Positions 51,618 to 61,431 of a stretch of 64,000 nucleotides of DNA are shown here, piece by piece. The translations under genes and the position numbers were made by a program. Numbering within the stretch: the stretch's first letter is position 1; every line of letters starts with the position of its first letter. Origin of the DNA: Nocardioides sp. GY 10113 (GTDB lineage: Bacteria > Actinomycetota > Actinomycetes > Propionibacteriales > Nocardioidaceae); NCBI RefSeq assembly GCF_004919105.1, contig NZ_STGK01000006.1, positions 186,001 to 250,000 of the forward strand, written 5' to 3'. Under the pieces are notes generated by a model. It did no database searches. It was given only the letters and a program-made list of their open reading frames with translations, and was not told where the DNA came from.

Positions 51618-52904
51618 TCAGAGGTACGGCGACGGGTCGACCGGGTTGCCGTTCTTGAGCACAGTGAAGTGCAGGTGGCAGCCGGTGGACCAGCCGGTGG
51701 TGCCGGTGCGCGCGATCACCTGGCCGCGGGAGACGCGCGCCCCCACGCCGACGTCGTAGCTGCTGAGGTGGTTGTAGACCAGCGTGATCGACGCGCCGTT
51801 CACCCGGCCGATCGCCAGGTAGAGGCGGTTGCCGTAGACCTGGTCGTAGTACTCGTTGATCACGGTGCCCGACGCGCCCGCCCAGGCCGACGAACCGCAG
51901 GGGGAGGCGAAGTCGGTGCCGTTGTGCAGGCTGTAGTAGCCGTAGATCGGGTGCACCCGGTAGCCGAACGGGGAGGTGACGCGGCCGCTCGCCGGAGGGT
52001 GCAGCAGGCCCCCGGTGGAGCCGTTGTAGCTGCCGGACTGCTGCCGGGACGCCTCGATGATCTGCTGCTTGATCCGCTCCTCGCGCTTCTCCAGGCGTTG
52101 GAGCGCCGCGCGGTCGCGCTCGCGGGCGCGCACGGCCGACCGGCGGGCGGTGCCGGCCCGTGAGACGAGGACCCGGACCTGCTTCTTGGTGTCTCGGGCG
52201 CGGCCGACGAGCGTCCGCACCTGCTCGACGTTCTGCTGCGCCGCCTTCCGGCTGGCGGCCACCGCGTCGCGGGCCTCGCGCACCTCGTCGCGGTGCAGCT
52301 CCAGGGCCTCCTCCGCCGCGACCAGACCGTCGAGGATGTGCGCCTCCCGGCCGACCACCACCGCGTTGCCGGTCTCGTTGATCATGATCTCCCGGACCGA
52401 GCCGGAGCTCAGGTAGCTGGAGACCATCGCCAGCTGCGGGTTGCCCCCGGTCGCGATGCCGATCGCGGTGCTGCGGGTCTGCTCGCGCTGGGCGGCGACG
52501 TCCTCGCGGGCCTGGCGGACCTCGGCGACCGCCTCCTCGAACCGGGCCTCCGCCCGTTCCAGGCGCTCGGCGAGCCGGTGGGCGAGGTCCCGCGCGTCGT
52601 CCAGCTCACCGCGCACCGACTCCAGCTCGGTGCGCGCGGAGCGCAGCCGGCTGGTGGCCTGCTCCAGGCGGCGGGTGAGCCGGGCGACGGCCCGGCTCGA
52701 CTCGTGCAGGTCGTCGTGGGCCTGGTGGATCTGCCCCTGGACCTGCTTCTGCTGCTTCTTCAGCTGACCGGTGTCGTCGGCGTGCGCGGTCGGGCCGGAC
52801 AGCGAGGCGGCGGCGAGGGCCACGGCCAGGGACGCGCCGGCGTACCGGGCAGGACTGCGACGGACGGCAGGACCGGACCGCCGAGCGCTGGGGAAGAAGC
52901 GCAC
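51618..52904 (-). CDS. M23 (lysostaphin-type) peptidase with coiled coil
   Basis: A 428-residue exported cell-wall hydrolase. Signal peptide to about residue 42, then a long charged coiled coil (about 45-280) and a C-terminal M23 domain with HNGTDF (His327, Asp331) and HLHF (410-413). Coiled coil plus M23 is the layout of EnvC/PcsB-like activators or hydrolases controlled by FtsEX. It lies directly after ftsX, which supports FtsEX control. GTG/ATG start MRFFPSARR. Confidence 0.9.
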   Translation of the reverse strand: MRFFPSARRSGPAVRRSPARYAGASLAVALAAASLSGPTAHADDTGQLKKQQKQVQGQIHQAHDDLHESSRAVARLTRRLEQATSRLRSARTELESVRGELDDARDLAHRLAERLERAEARFEEAVAEVRQAREDVAAQREQTRSTAIGIATGGNPQLAMVSSYLSSGSVREIMINETGNAVVVGREAHILDGLVAAEEALELHRDEVREARDAVAASRKAAQQNVEQVRTLVGRARDTKKQVRVLVSRAGTARRSAVRARERDRAALQRLEKREERIKQQIIEASRQQSGSYNGSTGGLLHPPASGRVTSPFGYRVHPIYGYYSLHNGTDFASPCGSSAWAGASGTVINEYYDQVYGNRLYLAIGRVNGASITLVYNHLSSYDVGVGARVSRGQVIARTGTTGWSTGCHLHFTVLKNGNPVDPSPYL

Positions 52905-52959
52905 GATCTGACCTTCGGTGTTCGGGGAAGAGAACGCCTGAGACCGTAGCCGGCGGGGG

Positions 52960-53895
52960 TCAGACTTTGATGTATTTGCGGGTCAGCAGGAGTGTCGGAA
53001 TCACCGTCAGCGCGGGGCCGAGCAGGGCGATGCCCGGGGGCCACAGGCCGATCATCGCCTGCGTCCAGTCGTTCCAGTCGATCCACGGCAGGAACGTGAC
53101 GATCTCGGCCATCCCGGTCTCGATCGCGAAGTACTGGAAGCCCGCCAGGGCCGCTCCGGCCAGCGCCACGCCGACCGCGGCGGTGACCAGCGCCTCGAGG
53201 AGGAACGGGAGCGTGATGTAGAGGGTGGAGGCACCGACCAGTCGCATGATCGCGATCTCGCGGCGCCGGGCCAGCGCAGCCAGCCGGATGGTGTTGGCGA
53301 CCAGCAGCAGCGCGGCCAGCAGCAGCACGCCGGATCCGATCCAGGACCCCACCCGGAGCGCCTGCATGATGCCGAAGATCTGGCCGAGCGCCTCGCGCTG
53401 GTCCTTGATGGAGGAGACGCCGTCGAGGCCCTGCACGGCGCTGATCACGCCGTCGGCCTTGGTCGGGTCGGCCAGCGTCACCCAGTACGCCGCCGGCCAG
53501 TTGTCGACCGTGACCACGGGGTTGGGGCCGGCGAAGACCTCCGCCGGCAGGATCTCCTTGGCCTTGTCGTAGCCCTCCTCCTTGCTCTGGAAGTCGAAGG
53601 AGGCGACCTCGGGGCTGTCGTCGAACGCGCCCTCGATCCGGTCCCGCTGGGCGTCGGTGACCTCGCCACCGGCGCAGTTGGGGTTCTTGGACGGGTCGTT
53701 CTCGGTGCAGAGGTTGACCAGGATCTGCAGCTCGCTGCCGAGGGTGTCCTCGGTGAGGGCGGCCTGGCGCTGCAGCATGATCCCGGTGCCCGCGAGCGCG
53801 AGGGAGACGAAGAGCGTCAGCACCACGGCCAGGTGCATCGTCAGGTTGCGACGCAGACCGTTGCTGAGCTCGGTGAAGACATAGCGCAACTGCAT
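52960..53895 (-). CDS. ftsX: Cell-division ABC permease FtsX
   Basis: A 311-residue membrane protein: cytoplasmic start MQLRYVFTELSNGLRRNLTM, a helix, an extracellular loop with a single disulfide-capable CTENDPSKNPNC pair (about residues 63-74), then three helices with the LAALARRREIAIMRLVGAS coupling region. It carries the FtsE signal to the M23 hydrolase encoded next. ATG start 55 nt after ftsE. Confidence 0.94.
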   Translation of the reverse strand: MQLRYVFTELSNGLRRNLTMHLAVVLTLFVSLALAGTGIMLQRQAALTEDTLGSELQILVNLCTENDPSKNPNCAGGEVTDAQRDRIEGAFDDSPEVASFDFQSKEEGYDKAKEILPAEVFAGPNPVVTVDNWPAAYWVTLADPTKADGVISAVQGLDGVSSIKDQREALGQIFGIMQALRVGSWIGSGVLLLAALLLVANTIRLAALARRREIAIMRLVGASTLYITLPFLLEALVTAAVGVALAGAALAGFQYFAIETGMAEIVTFLPWIDWNDWTQAMIGLWPPGIALLGPALTVIPTLLLTRKYIKV

Positions 53896-53950
53896 GGGAG
53901 GGAGTGTCTCCTGGGTGTCCGTGCCGGCGGTGCTGGGTGGGCGGGGCTGA

Positions 53951-54640
53951 TCAGTGCTGGAAGCCGTAGCTTCCCGAGGCCTCGTCGCGGACCACGCGGC
54001 CGTGGTCCAGCTCGATCACCCGCTTGCGGTACTGGTCGACGATGCCGTGGTCGTGGGTCGCCATGACCACGGTCGTGCCGGTCCCGTTGATGTCGTCGAG
54101 CAGGCTCATGATCCCGACCGAGGTGGTCGGGTCCAGGTTGCCGGTCGGCTCGTCGGCGATCAGGATCATCGGCCGGTTGACGAACGCGCGGGCGACGGCG
54201 ACGCGCTGCTGCTCGCCGCCGGAGAGCTCGTCGGGCATCCGCTCGGACTTGTCCTTGAGGCCGACCAGCTCGAGGGTCTCGGGGACCACCCGGTTGATCT
54301 CCTTGCGGGACTTGCCGATCACCTGCAGCGCGAACGCCACGTTCTCGGCGACGGTCTTGTTGGGCAGCAGCCGGAAGTCCTGGAAGACGGTGCCGACCTG
54401 TCGGCGCAGCCGCGGCACCTTCCAGCCGGCCATCCGGTTGATCTCCTTGCCGGCGACGTAGAGGCGCCCGCTGGTCGGCCGGACCTCGCGCAGCACCAGC
54501 CGCAGAGCGGTCGACTTGCCCGAGCCGGAGCTGCCGACCAGGTAGACGAACTCGCCCTTGTCGATGTCGATCGTCACCTGGTCCAGGGCCGGCGCACCGG
54601 GGCCCGGGTACCGCTTGGTGACCTTCTCGAAGCGAATCAC
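53951..54640 (-). CDS. ftsE: Cell-division ATP-binding protein FtsE
   Basis: A 229-residue ABC ATPase: [12 protein letters not shown], Walker [50 protein letters not shown] and THD. Drives FtsX conformational changes at the septum to activate peptidoglycan hydrolases. First gene of the ftsE-ftsX-M23-smpB run. ATG start. Confidence 0.95.
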   Translation of the reverse strand: MIRFEKVTKRYPGPGAPALDQVTIDIDKGEFVYLVGSSGSGKSTALRLVLREVRPTSGRLYVAGKEINRMAGWKVPRLRRQVGTVFQDFRLLPNKTVAENVAFALQVIGKSRKEINRVVPETLELVGLKDKSERMPDELSGGEQQRVAVARAFVNRPMILIADEPTGNLDPTTSVGIMSLLDDINGTGTTVVMATHDHGIVDQYRKRVIELDHGRVVRDEASGSYGFQH

Positions 54641-54783
54641 CGGTCAGACGGTACGCGACCGATGGGAATCGGTGGGAAATGCCCCGGTGAGCCGGTGCGT
54701 CGCGGCGAGCGCGCCCCTGGGTGTCGCGTGGTAGGTCACCATCGGTGGATCCGGGCTGGGAGGCAGGTCCTAAGGTTCCTACC

Positions 54784-55404
54784 GTGCCCACGGTCCTGCG
54801 GGCGCTGCTGCTCGCAGTGCTGCTCACGTTCGTCCCGGTGGCCGTGGGCGTCCTCCTGGCCGGCGGCCCGACCGCCCCCGCGCCTCCCCCGCCGGCGTAC
54901 ACCGGCACGGACCTGGCCGACTACGACGCCACCGCGGTCGCGGTGGCGCGCGCCGACTTCTGCTCGCGGATCGTCGCCGAGGCGGTCACCGAGGCGCTCG
55001 GCAAGGAGGCCGGCAAGGCGTCCGCGTACGCGAACGGCGACCGGGTGCAGGTCGACGGCAGCCGCGACGTGGTGCACGAGTACGGCTGCAGCTACCGCGC
55101 CGGCCGCGGCCGGGCCGAGGGCTGGGTGTTCGCTCCCCCGGTCACCGCGGCCCGGGCGCGGGAGCTGGCCAGCGCCCGTCCCGGCGACGGCTGCCGGCGG
55201 GTCGCGGACGCGCCGGCGTTGGGCGGGCCCAGCAGCGCCGTGCTGTGCCCGGGCGAGTCGGCCACCCTCACCTACGCCGGCCTGATCGGCGACGCCTGGC
55301 TGACCTGCCGGCTCACCCTCCCCGGCAGTACGCCGGAGCAGGAGCTGACGCAGCGCGCCGGACGGTGGTGCGTGGCCGTCGCGAAGGCCGCCGCCGTCTC
55401 CTGA
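54784..55404 (+). CDS. Hypothetical membrane-anchored or secreted protein
   Basis: Unrecognised 206-residue protein. A single N-terminal hydrophobic segment (VLRALLLAVLLTFVPVAVGV) is followed by a Pro-rich linker and a domain with five cysteines (DFCSRIV, EYGCSYRAG, GDGCRR, AVLCPGE, LTCRLT). The pattern recalls DUF3558-type actinobacterial envelope proteins but is not confirmed. GTG at 54784 was chosen by frame and hydrophobicity. Divergent from ftsE. Confidence 0.6.
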   Translation: MPTVLRALLLAVLLTFVPVAVGVLLAGGPTAPAPPPPAYTGTDLADYDATAVAVARADFCSRIVAEAVTEALGKEAGKASAYANGDRVQVDGSRDVVHEYGCSYRAGRGRAEGWVFAPPVTAARARELASARPGDGCRRVADAPALGGPSSAVLCPGESATLTYAGLIGDAWLTCRLTLPGSTPEQELTQRAGRWCVAVAKAAAVS

Positions 55405-55437
55405 CCGGCCGTCTCCTGACCGGTCCTGCCGGCAGGA

Positions 55438-56817
55438 TCAGTGGCAGACCGCGTCGGCACAGCCGCGCGGGACGAGCCGACGGCCGGCCACGGCCGCGTC
55501 GAAGTGGTGGAGGTCGCCCAGCCCGTAGGTCCAGCGCAACCCGTTCCGGGCCATCACCCGGACCACCGCGTGGCCGCGGGAGCGCCACGCGACCCGCGGG
55601 TCGGAGCGGGTCAGCCACCACCGGTTCGGGTGGACGCCCTGCTGCGACCGGTAGGGGTTCTCCCAGGGGTTGACGTCGAGCGAGCGACCGTCGGCGTGCG
55701 GCGACCGCACGCCCGGGCGCCCGACGACGTCGCGGCAGTTGAACGCGGAGGTGTTGCCGGCGGCCATCGAGGCGTAGTCGTCGGCGCCCCGCAGCCGCTG
55801 GGACCAGCCGAAGCGGTCCACGCGGTACATCGAGCGGATCGGCAGCTGGCGCCGGTACATCGCGGCGAGGGCGTCCGCCATCTGCGCGATCGCCTCCGCC
55901 GCGGCGACCAGCTCGCCGCGGTAGCGATAGCCGTCGTAGCCCCAGTAGTTGATCCGCAGCAGCCGCAGTCCGGCACGCCCGACCGGGCACCCCCGGTGCC
56001 AGCTGTTCCCCCTCATCTGTCGCCACACGCCACGCGGGATGGGGGTGATCGTCGGCCGCGCGCCGGCGCCGACCGCGCGTGCCTGGCGGGGCAGCGCGAC
56101 CCGGGGCTCGGGGGCGGCGCGGGGCAGCGACACCGGTGTCCCCGGCGGCAGGTTCTCCAGCGCGTGCACGGCGCTGCGGGCACCGGTGGCCCAGGGCAGC
56201 GCGTCCGCGACGACCCGCCATCGGCTGTCGGTGCGCGGCGCGACGCGGAACCCGACCTCGCCGTCGGCGCCGGTACGGCGGCTGCGGACCGTGTGCCACC
56301 CGCCGCCGCGACGCTGCTGCAGCCGGACCGGACCCGCCACGGGAAGGCGCGCGGCCCGCCAGCGCGCGGTCAGGGTCGCGCTGGTCTCGTCGACGACCGT
56401 CGCCGGCCCGGTCAGCCGCAGCCGGCTCACGGCACGCCGCAACGCCAGGTAGAGGGTGACCGAGGCGGCGTCGTGCTCCGCGTCGCCGTCGTACCGGGCG
56501 CGGACGCGGTTGTCGGCGGGCCGGGTCGCCAGGGTGACCTCGAGCACTGCCGCACCGTCGGCGTCGGTGGTGACCACCGCCAACGGGGCCCAGGAGCCGG
56601 AGGTGCGGCGCTCGACCGTGAGGTCGGCACCGGGCACCGGCAGGCCGTCACCGGTCAGCGTCAGCGTGACGGGCGCGGCGGTGCCGGCGACGGCTGCGGG
56701 CGCGGCCGCGGTCAGCTCCGTGGGCCCTCCCGCGTACGTCTCGGCGGCCGCGGGAACCAGCAGGCCGGCAGCGACCAGCAGGGTCAACAGTCCGGCGACC
56801 ACCCCGTAGCTCCGCAT
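55438..56817 (-). CDS. Exported Ig-like/M15 (VanY-type) peptidase
   Basis: A 459-residue exported protein. Signal peptide to about residue 27 (LLVPAAAETY), two Ig-like/bacterial cadherin-like domains (about 28-225), a linker, then a C-terminal M15 peptidase: RSPHADGRSLDVNPWENPY holds the metal His and Asp and DLHHFD the second metal His. Such enzymes are D-Ala-D-Ala or L,D-carboxypeptidases acting on the wall. Fits the neighbouring cell-wall hydrolase genes. Confidence 0.85.
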   Translation of the reverse strand: MRSYGVVAGLLTLLVAAGLLVPAAAETYAGGPTELTAAAPAAVAGTAAPVTLTLTGDGLPVPGADLTVERRTSGSWAPLAVVTTDADGAAVLEVTLATRPADNRVRARYDGDAEHDAASVTLYLALRRAVSRLRLTGPATVVDETSATLTARWRAARLPVAGPVRLQQRRGGGWHTVRSRRTGADGEVGFRVAPRTDSRWRVVADALPWATGARSAVHALENLPPGTPVSLPRAAPEPRVALPRQARAVGAGARPTITPIPRGVWRQMRGNSWHRGCPVGRAGLRLLRINYWGYDGYRYRGELVAAAEAIAQMADALAAMYRRQLPIRSMYRVDRFGWSQRLRGADDYASMAAGNTSAFNCRDVVGRPGVRSPHADGRSLDVNPWENPYRSQQGVHPNRWWLTRSDPRVAWRSRGHAVVRVMARNGLRWTYGLGDLHHFDAAVAGRRLVPRGCADAVCH

Positions 56818-56940
56818 GCCTCCCACCTCACGTCCGGCCGAGTCCGGCGGGAGCAGCCTGCCAGTCGGCGCGCGCCGACCGGCGGCGGCGCGCCAGGGCG
56901 CCGCCATCCTGCGGCAGCCGCGTGGGTCAGCCGACGGGCG

Positions 56941-58059
56941 TCAGTTGGCCTCGGCCTGCTCGGCGCCGCGGCGCCAGCGGATGCCCGCCTCGAGGAACCC
57001 GTCGATGTCGCCGTCGAAGACCGCCTGCGGGTTGCCGGTCTCGTGGCCGGTGCGCAGGTCCTTGACGATCTGGTACGGGTTGAGCACGTAGTTGCGCATC
57101 TGGTCGCCCCAGCTGGCGGCCACGTCGCCCTTGAGGTCCTTCTTCAGCGCCGCCTCCTCGGCCTTCTTCTTGGCGAGGAGCTTGGCCTTGAGCACGATCA
57201 TCGCCGCCGCCTTGTTCTGCAGCTGGCTCTTCTCGTTCTGGCAGGAGACGACGATGCCGGTGGGCAGGTGCGTGAGGCGGACCGCCGAGTCGGTGGTGTT
57301 GACCGACTGGCCGCCGGGGCCACCCGAGCGGAAGACGTCGGTGCGGATCTCGTTCTCGTCGACCTCGATCTCGTCGGTCTGCTCGAGCTGCGGCACGACC
57401 TCGACCGCGGCGAACGACGTCTGCCGCCGGCCCTGGTTGTCGAACGGGCTGATCCGGACCAGGCGGTGGGTGCCGACCTCGACCGAGAGGGTGCCGTAGG
57501 CGTAGGGCGCGTGGATCGCGAACTCGGCCGACTTGATGCCGGCCTCCTCGGCGTAGGAGACGTCGAAGACCTCGACGGGGTACTTGTTGCGCTCGGCCCA
57601 GCGGGTGTACATCCGCATCAGGGTCTCGGCGAAGTCCGCTGCGTCGACGCCGCCGGCGCCGGAGCGGATGGTCACGATGGCCTCGCGCTCGTCGTACTCG
57701 CCCGAGAGCAGGGTGCGGACCTCGAGCGCCTCGACGTCCTTCTTGACCCGGGTCAGCTCGGCGTCGGCCTCGGCGAGGGTGTCGGCGTCGGCCTCCTCGG
57801 CGGCCAGCTCGGCGAGCACGCCGAGGTCGTCGATGCGGCCCTGGAGGGTGCGGAACCGCTCGAGCTGCCCCTGCAGGGCGGAGAGCTTCCCGGTCACCTT
57901 GGTCGCGTTGGCCTGGTCGTCCCACAGGTCGGGCGCTGCCACCTGCTGCTCGAGGTCGGCGATGTCAGCCTCCATCTTCGACAGGTCCAGGACCTGCTCG
58001 ATGGTGTGCATCGTCGCAGTCAGCTGCTTGATCTCGGCGTCGAAGTCGGTGGCTGCCAC
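56941..58059 (-). CDS. prfB: Peptide chain release factor 2
   Basis: A 372-residue class I release factor recognising UGA/UAA. The recognition tripeptide SPF (204-206, VRISPFDNQ) and the catalytic GGQ (249-251, GGPGGQSVN) are both present. The frame is continuous from GTG at 58059, so no programmed +1 frameshift is needed. Located next to the ftsEX cluster, as in mycobacteria. Confidence 0.95.
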   Translation of the reverse strand: MAATDFDAEIKQLTATMHTIEQVLDLSKMEADIADLEQQVAAPDLWDDQANATKVTGKLSALQGQLERFRTLQGRIDDLGVLAELAAEEADADTLAEADAELTRVKKDVEALEVRTLLSGEYDEREAIVTIRSGAGGVDAADFAETLMRMYTRWAERNKYPVEVFDVSYAEEAGIKSAEFAIHAPYAYGTLSVEVGTHRLVRISPFDNQGRRQTSFAAVEVVPQLEQTDEIEVDENEIRTDVFRSGGPGGQSVNTTDSAVRLTHLPTGIVVSCQNEKSQLQNKAAAMIVLKAKLLAKKKAEEAALKKDLKGDVAASWGDQMRNYVLNPYQIVKDLRTGHETGNPQAVFDGDIDGFLEAGIRWRRGAEQAEAN

Positions 58060-58147
58060 AAGGGGCAAGACTACGTCCCCGCAGGCCGCAGTGGCGAACC
58101 GCGCCCACCCGTGGCGGGGCGGAGTGCGGCGCGGAGGGCAGGGCGGG

Positions 58148-58762
58148 TCAGCTGCGCCCGAAGACCTGCGCGACCCACCAGATCCCCTGGTGGTCCTGCG
58201 CGGCACCGACCCCGATCAGCCGGTACTTCGGGTAGAGCATGTTGAAGCGGTGGCTCGGCGAGTGCATCCAGCCGCGCACGGCGCCCCGCGCGTCGGCGTA
58301 CCCCATGGCCAGGTTCTCCCCCGCGCTCCACACCTTGCAGCGGCGCATGATCGGCTTCAGCGGCTGGTGCTCGAGGCGGTGGATCCGGGCGAGCCGGCGC
58401 GCCTGTCGCTGGGCGAACCGCTCCAGGCACCGCTGGCGCCGCAGCAGCGCCCGGCTGTGCTGCGCGCGCTTCTCGTTCGTGAGGGTGACCACCGAGCTGG
58501 TGAGCTTCGGCGCCGTCTGGCCGGGGACGTCGGCCAGCGCCGTCGGCACCATCGTGGTGGTCACCCCACCGATGAGGACGGTCGAGAGCACGATGAACAC
58601 TGCCAACGGCGCGGCAACCAGCAGGTGCAGCGGCGGATGGTGCCACCACCGCCTCACCCGCGCATCCGGCAGCGCGGCGTCCCGCGCCGTCTGGTGCGCA
58701 ACCGCCTGCGTCGACAGCTCTTCTGTCAGCGTCAACCCGACCTCCCCCGGTGTCAGGCCCAC
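58148..58762 (-). CDS. CAP-domain (SCP/PR-1-like) membrane-anchored protein
   Basis: A 204-residue protein with a transmembrane segment at about residues 45-68 and an extracellular CAP domain: [34 protein letters not shown] and a C-terminal [11 protein letters not shown] proteins in bacteria are poorly understood and have been linked to lipid or peptide binding. ATG at 58762. Likely in the same transcript direction as prfB but not functionally linked. Confidence 0.88.
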   Translation of the reverse strand: MGLTPGEVGLTLTEELSTQAVAHQTARDAALPDARVRRWWHHPPLHLLVAAPLAVFIVLSTVLIGGVTTTMVPTALADVPGQTAPKLTSSVVTLTNEKRAQHSRALLRRQRCLERFAQRQARRLARIHRLEHQPLKPIMRRCKVWSAGENLAMGYADARGAVRGWMHSPSHRFNMLYPKYRLIGVGAAQDHQGIWWVAQVFGRS

Positions 58763-58886
58763 CCGAGCGGGCCTGCCTTGAGTTCGGCGGCTGGAAAGTC
58801 GGACTCAAGGGCAGGGCGGAAGTTCGGGCCATCGTCCCGGCTGCGGGGGCCGAACGGTCAGTCGGCCACCCGGGCCGCCGGACCGG

Positions 58887-59339
58887 TCACGGTCCGGGCA
58901 CCACGAGGTCGAGGTGCACCTCCGCCGACGCGGTCGAGGTCACCGCCGGACGCAGCGGCACGCCCGGCACGTGCAACGGCAGGTCCACCGGCGCCGAGAC
59001 CGTCACCAGCACCCGGTCGCCCTCGACCCGCACGGAGGCCACCAGGCCGGGGTGCTGCGCGTGGGCGCCGACGTCGCGCAGGTACTCCTCGACCGCACGG
59101 CGCGCCTGCGCCGGCGAGACCTCCAGGCTCCCCTCGCCGAGGCCGCCCCGGTAGACCGCGTCGCCCTGCGCCCCGAGGTCCGCCCCCTGCAGGGCCGCGC
59201 CGTCGGCGAGCGCGTCGAGCTCCTGGCGGCGCAGGTAGGCGACGCTGGCGTCGATCACCACGACCACCAGCACCAGCACGACCGTGAAGAAGGCGATGAT
59301 CAGCGGCAGCGAGGAGCCGCGCTCGCTCCTCTCAGCCAC
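58887..59339 (-). CDS. TadG-like pilus assembly protein
   Basis: A 150-residue protein starting with ERGSSLPLIIAFFTVVLVLV, a TadE/TadG-type N-terminal helix, then DALADGAALQGADLGAQGDA, the alpha-helical region seen in Flp-associated TadG-like proteins. The rest is predicted beta. GTG at 59339 overlaps the upstream gene by 8 nt. Last gene of the tad run. Confidence 0.75.
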   Translation of the reverse strand: MAERSERGSSLPLIIAFFTVVLVLVVVVIDASVAYLRRQELDALADGAALQGADLGAQGDAVYRGGLGEGSLEVSPAQARRAVEEYLRDVGAHAQHPGLVASVRVEGDRVLVTVSAPVDLPLHVPGVPLRPAVTSTASAEVHLDLVVPGP

Positions 59340-59778
59340 CGTCGATCTCCCGGAACCGCCCGATCGGGACCGTGTGGGCCGAGTCCAGCCGGAACCGCGG
59401 CGTCCCGCCGCCGAAGACATCGGGGAACCCCGGCAGCTCCACCGTGGTCCTCACCCGGACCGTGACCACCGCCGTGCCGCTGTGACAGCTCGCGAGTCGC
59501 GGGGTGCAGTCGAACGAGAGCACCGGCTCCCCCTCGACCCCCTGGTCGGCCAGCGCCAGCCGCGCCGCGGCCCGGGCGCGCTCCTCGCCGACCTGGTCGT
59601 TCGGTGCCAGCGCGTAGGCGCGGGCCGCCGCGCGGGCGGCGCCGCTGGTGCCGAAGGCGCCGCGCTGGACGTCGAAGACCGCGAGGACCAGCCACAGCAG
59701 CGGCAGCAGGAGCAGGATCCCGATCCAGGTGATCTCCACCAACGCGCTGCCCCGCTGGGACCGACCGGCCGGCCTCAC
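59332..59778 (-). CDS. TadE-family pseudopilin-like protein
   Basis: A 148-residue protein with the TadE processing region RGSALVEITWIGILLL. Two cysteines (FDCTPRLASCHS) probably form a disulfide outside. GTG at 59778 overlaps the previous gene (GTGA) and the next start by 8 nt, so the three minor proteins are tightly coupled. Expected to be processed by a prepilin peptidase (not in the window). Confidence 0.8.
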   Translation of the reverse strand: MRPAGRSQRGSALVEITWIGILLLLPLLWLVLAVFDVQRGAFGTSGAARAAARAYALAPNDQVGEERARAAARLALADQGVEGEPVLSFDCTPRLASCHSGTAVVTVRVRTTVELPGFPDVFGGGTPRFRLDSAHTVPIGRFREIDGG

Positions 59779-60194
59779 GACGTGCCCTCGCGGACCGCGT
59801 GCCCGGCGACGTCGAAGGCGACCGCGGGCCCGCCCAGGCCGAGCGCCGGCACCTCGGCGTGGACCACGATCTCGATCACCGGGGCGCCGTCGACCGTCGC
59901 GTAGCCCGGCGTCACCGCGGTCGCGAACCCGCCGACGCGCGCCGCCCGGACCTGCTCCCACGTCCGGGCCACCCCGTCGGCCGGGCCGCGGTCGGCGGTC
60001 GCCGCCAGCCGCGCACCCTCGGCCGCGGCGGCGGCCAGCGTGGCGCGCACGTGCAGCACGAGGGCCACCTGGACCAGGCCCAGGAAGACGGGGACCAGCA
60101 CGACGATCGCGAGCACGAAGTCGACGAGCGCACTGCCGCGCTCGGCGCGTCCGCGCGCGGCGCGTCCGCGCGCCGTACGGCGGTGCCGGGTCAT
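59775..60194 (-). CDS. TadE-family pseudopilin-like protein
   Basis: A 139-residue protein with an Arg-rich cytoplasmic start and the motif ERGSALVDFVLAIVVL, in which Asp takes the place of the usual Glu at the fifth position. The remainder is the short extracellular part. Likely a minor pseudopilin of the tad pilus. ATG/GTG start MTRHRRTARG. Confidence 0.8.
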   Translation of the reverse strand: MTRHRRTARGRAARGRAERGSALVDFVLAIVVLVPVFLGLVQVALVLHVRATLAAAAAEGARLAATADRGPADGVARTWEQVRAARVGGFATAVTPGYATVDGAPVIEIVVHAEVPALGLGGPAVAFDVAGHAVREGTS

Positions 60195-60228
60195 CCCGGC
60201 GGCGGCTCCGGCCGCACGGGTCCGCCCC

Positions 60229-60438
60229 TCACTGGACCGAGCTCAGCGCGGACTGCAGCATCGCGGTGAGCTGCGGCTCGGCGAGCTTGAACAGACCCAC
60301 GCCGACCCCGATCGTCATCACGGTGATCAGCACCCATCCGGGGACGTCCCCGCGCTGGCCGCGGCGCCTGCGCAGACGGGCGCCCACTCGGGCGAGCGGA
60401 CTGCTGAGCGGACGGGCGAGGGATGTGCGTCGATCCAT
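60229..60438 (-). CDS. Small Flp pilin-like protein
   Basis: A 69-residue protein with a basic N-terminus and one hydrophobic segment after the motif RGDVPGWVLITVMTIG. Placed where the Flp major pilin would be in a tad operon, but the canonical Glu five residues after the Gly cleavage site is not evident. May be a divergent pilin or another small membrane component. A candidate Shine-Dalgarno (GGAAGG) precedes it. Confidence 0.6.
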   Translation of the reverse strand: MDRRTSLARPLSSPLARVGARLRRRRGQRGDVPGWVLITVMTIGVGVGLFKLAEPQLTAMLQSALSSVQ

Positions 60439-60495
60439 GGTGGTTCCTTCCGGTGGGAGCGGCGCCCGACGCGACCCCGCGCCGGGCGAGAAGGG

Positions 60496-61431
60496 TCAGG
60501 GGGCGGTTAGGGTGAGGCCGACGAAGCCGGGCCAGAAGGCGAACAGCACGGTGACCGGGAGCACCAGGAACACGACCGGGACCATCATCGCGATCTCCTT
60601 GCGCGAGGACTGCTCGATCAGCGCTCGCCGGCCGGCCTCCCGCACGTCACCGGCCTGGGCGTGCAGCACGTCGGCCAGCGGCGTGCCCCGCTCCACCGCC
60701 ACCGCGACGCCGTTGGCGAAGCGCGCCACCACCGGCACGCCGGTGCGCGCCGCCAGGCGGTCGAACGCCTCGGCCACCGGCTCGCCGGTGCGGATCGCCG
60801 CCAGCACGCCGCCGAGCTCTCGCCCGAGCTCCCCGTTGCTGCGGGCCACCACCCGGTCCAGCGCCGCGACCGGCCCCTCGCCGGCAGCCACCGCCAGGGC
60901 CAGCAGCTCGGCGACCGCCGGGAACTCGTCGACGATCGCGCGCTCGTACCGCCGTACCTGGGCGGTGAGCCGGTTGTCCCGGAGCAGCACCCCGCCGACG
61001 AACGCGCTGGCGCAGAAGATCGCCGCACTCAGCGGGTCGGCCGTCCCGCTGAGGGACTGCAGCACCGCGATCCCGGCGGCCACGCCGAACCCGATCAGCC
61101 CCCACAGCACCTGCTGCACGCGGAACTCCGGCACGGTCATCGCGATCCCGCCGCGATCGAGCCTCCGGCGTACCGATGCCGCGCCGCCCAGGACGCGCTC
61201 GACGGTGTTCGCCGCGACGGTCAACGCGGGTCGGACGAGCGCCAGGAGTGCGGCGGCGCCCGTGGCCGCCGCGGCCGGGGCCCGGTCCTGGTCGGGCACG
61301 ATGTCGCGCAGGTACGGCAGGACCCGGGCCTCCAGCGGCGCCCGGCGCAGGGCGACCACCCGCGCGCCGACCAGCAGCAGCCCGGCCCCGGCGATCCCAC
61401 CGACGAGCCCGCCGGCCACGACCGGGCTCAT
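60496..61431 (-). CDS. tadC: Tad secretion inner-membrane protein TadC
   Basis: A 311-residue T2SSF-domain protein with helices near the N-terminus and in the second half, and the conserved region LLALAVAAGEGPVAALDRV plus VFLVLPVTVLFAFWPGF at the C-terminus. ATG at 61431 overlaps the tadB stop (ATGA). With TadB it forms the inner-membrane platform that the TadA ATPase drives. Confidence 0.88.
   Translation of the reverse strand: MSPVVAGGLVGGIAGAGLLLVGARVVALRRAPLEARVLPYLRDIVPDQDRAPAAAATGAAALLALVRPALTVAANTVERVLGGAASVRRRLDRGGIAMTVPEFRVQQVLWGLIGFGVAAGIAVLQSLSGTADPLSAAIFCASAFVGGVLLRDNRLTAQVRRYERAIVDEFPAVAELLALAVAAGEGPVAALDRVVARSNGELGRELGGVLAAIRTGEPVAEAFDRLAARTGVPVVARFANGVAVAVERGTPLADVLHAQAGDVREAGRRALIEQSSRKEIAMMVPVVFLVLPVTVLFAFWPGFVGLTLTAP

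Noticed and set aside
56941..58059. Programmed frameshift in prfB
   Set aside because: One continuous frame from the GTG start covers the whole protein, so no frameshift is needed.
55441..58245. 934-codon plus-strand frame opposite the M15 peptidase and prfB
   Set aside because: Crosses two genes and their gap with no motif; prfB motifs SPF and GGQ are on the other strand.
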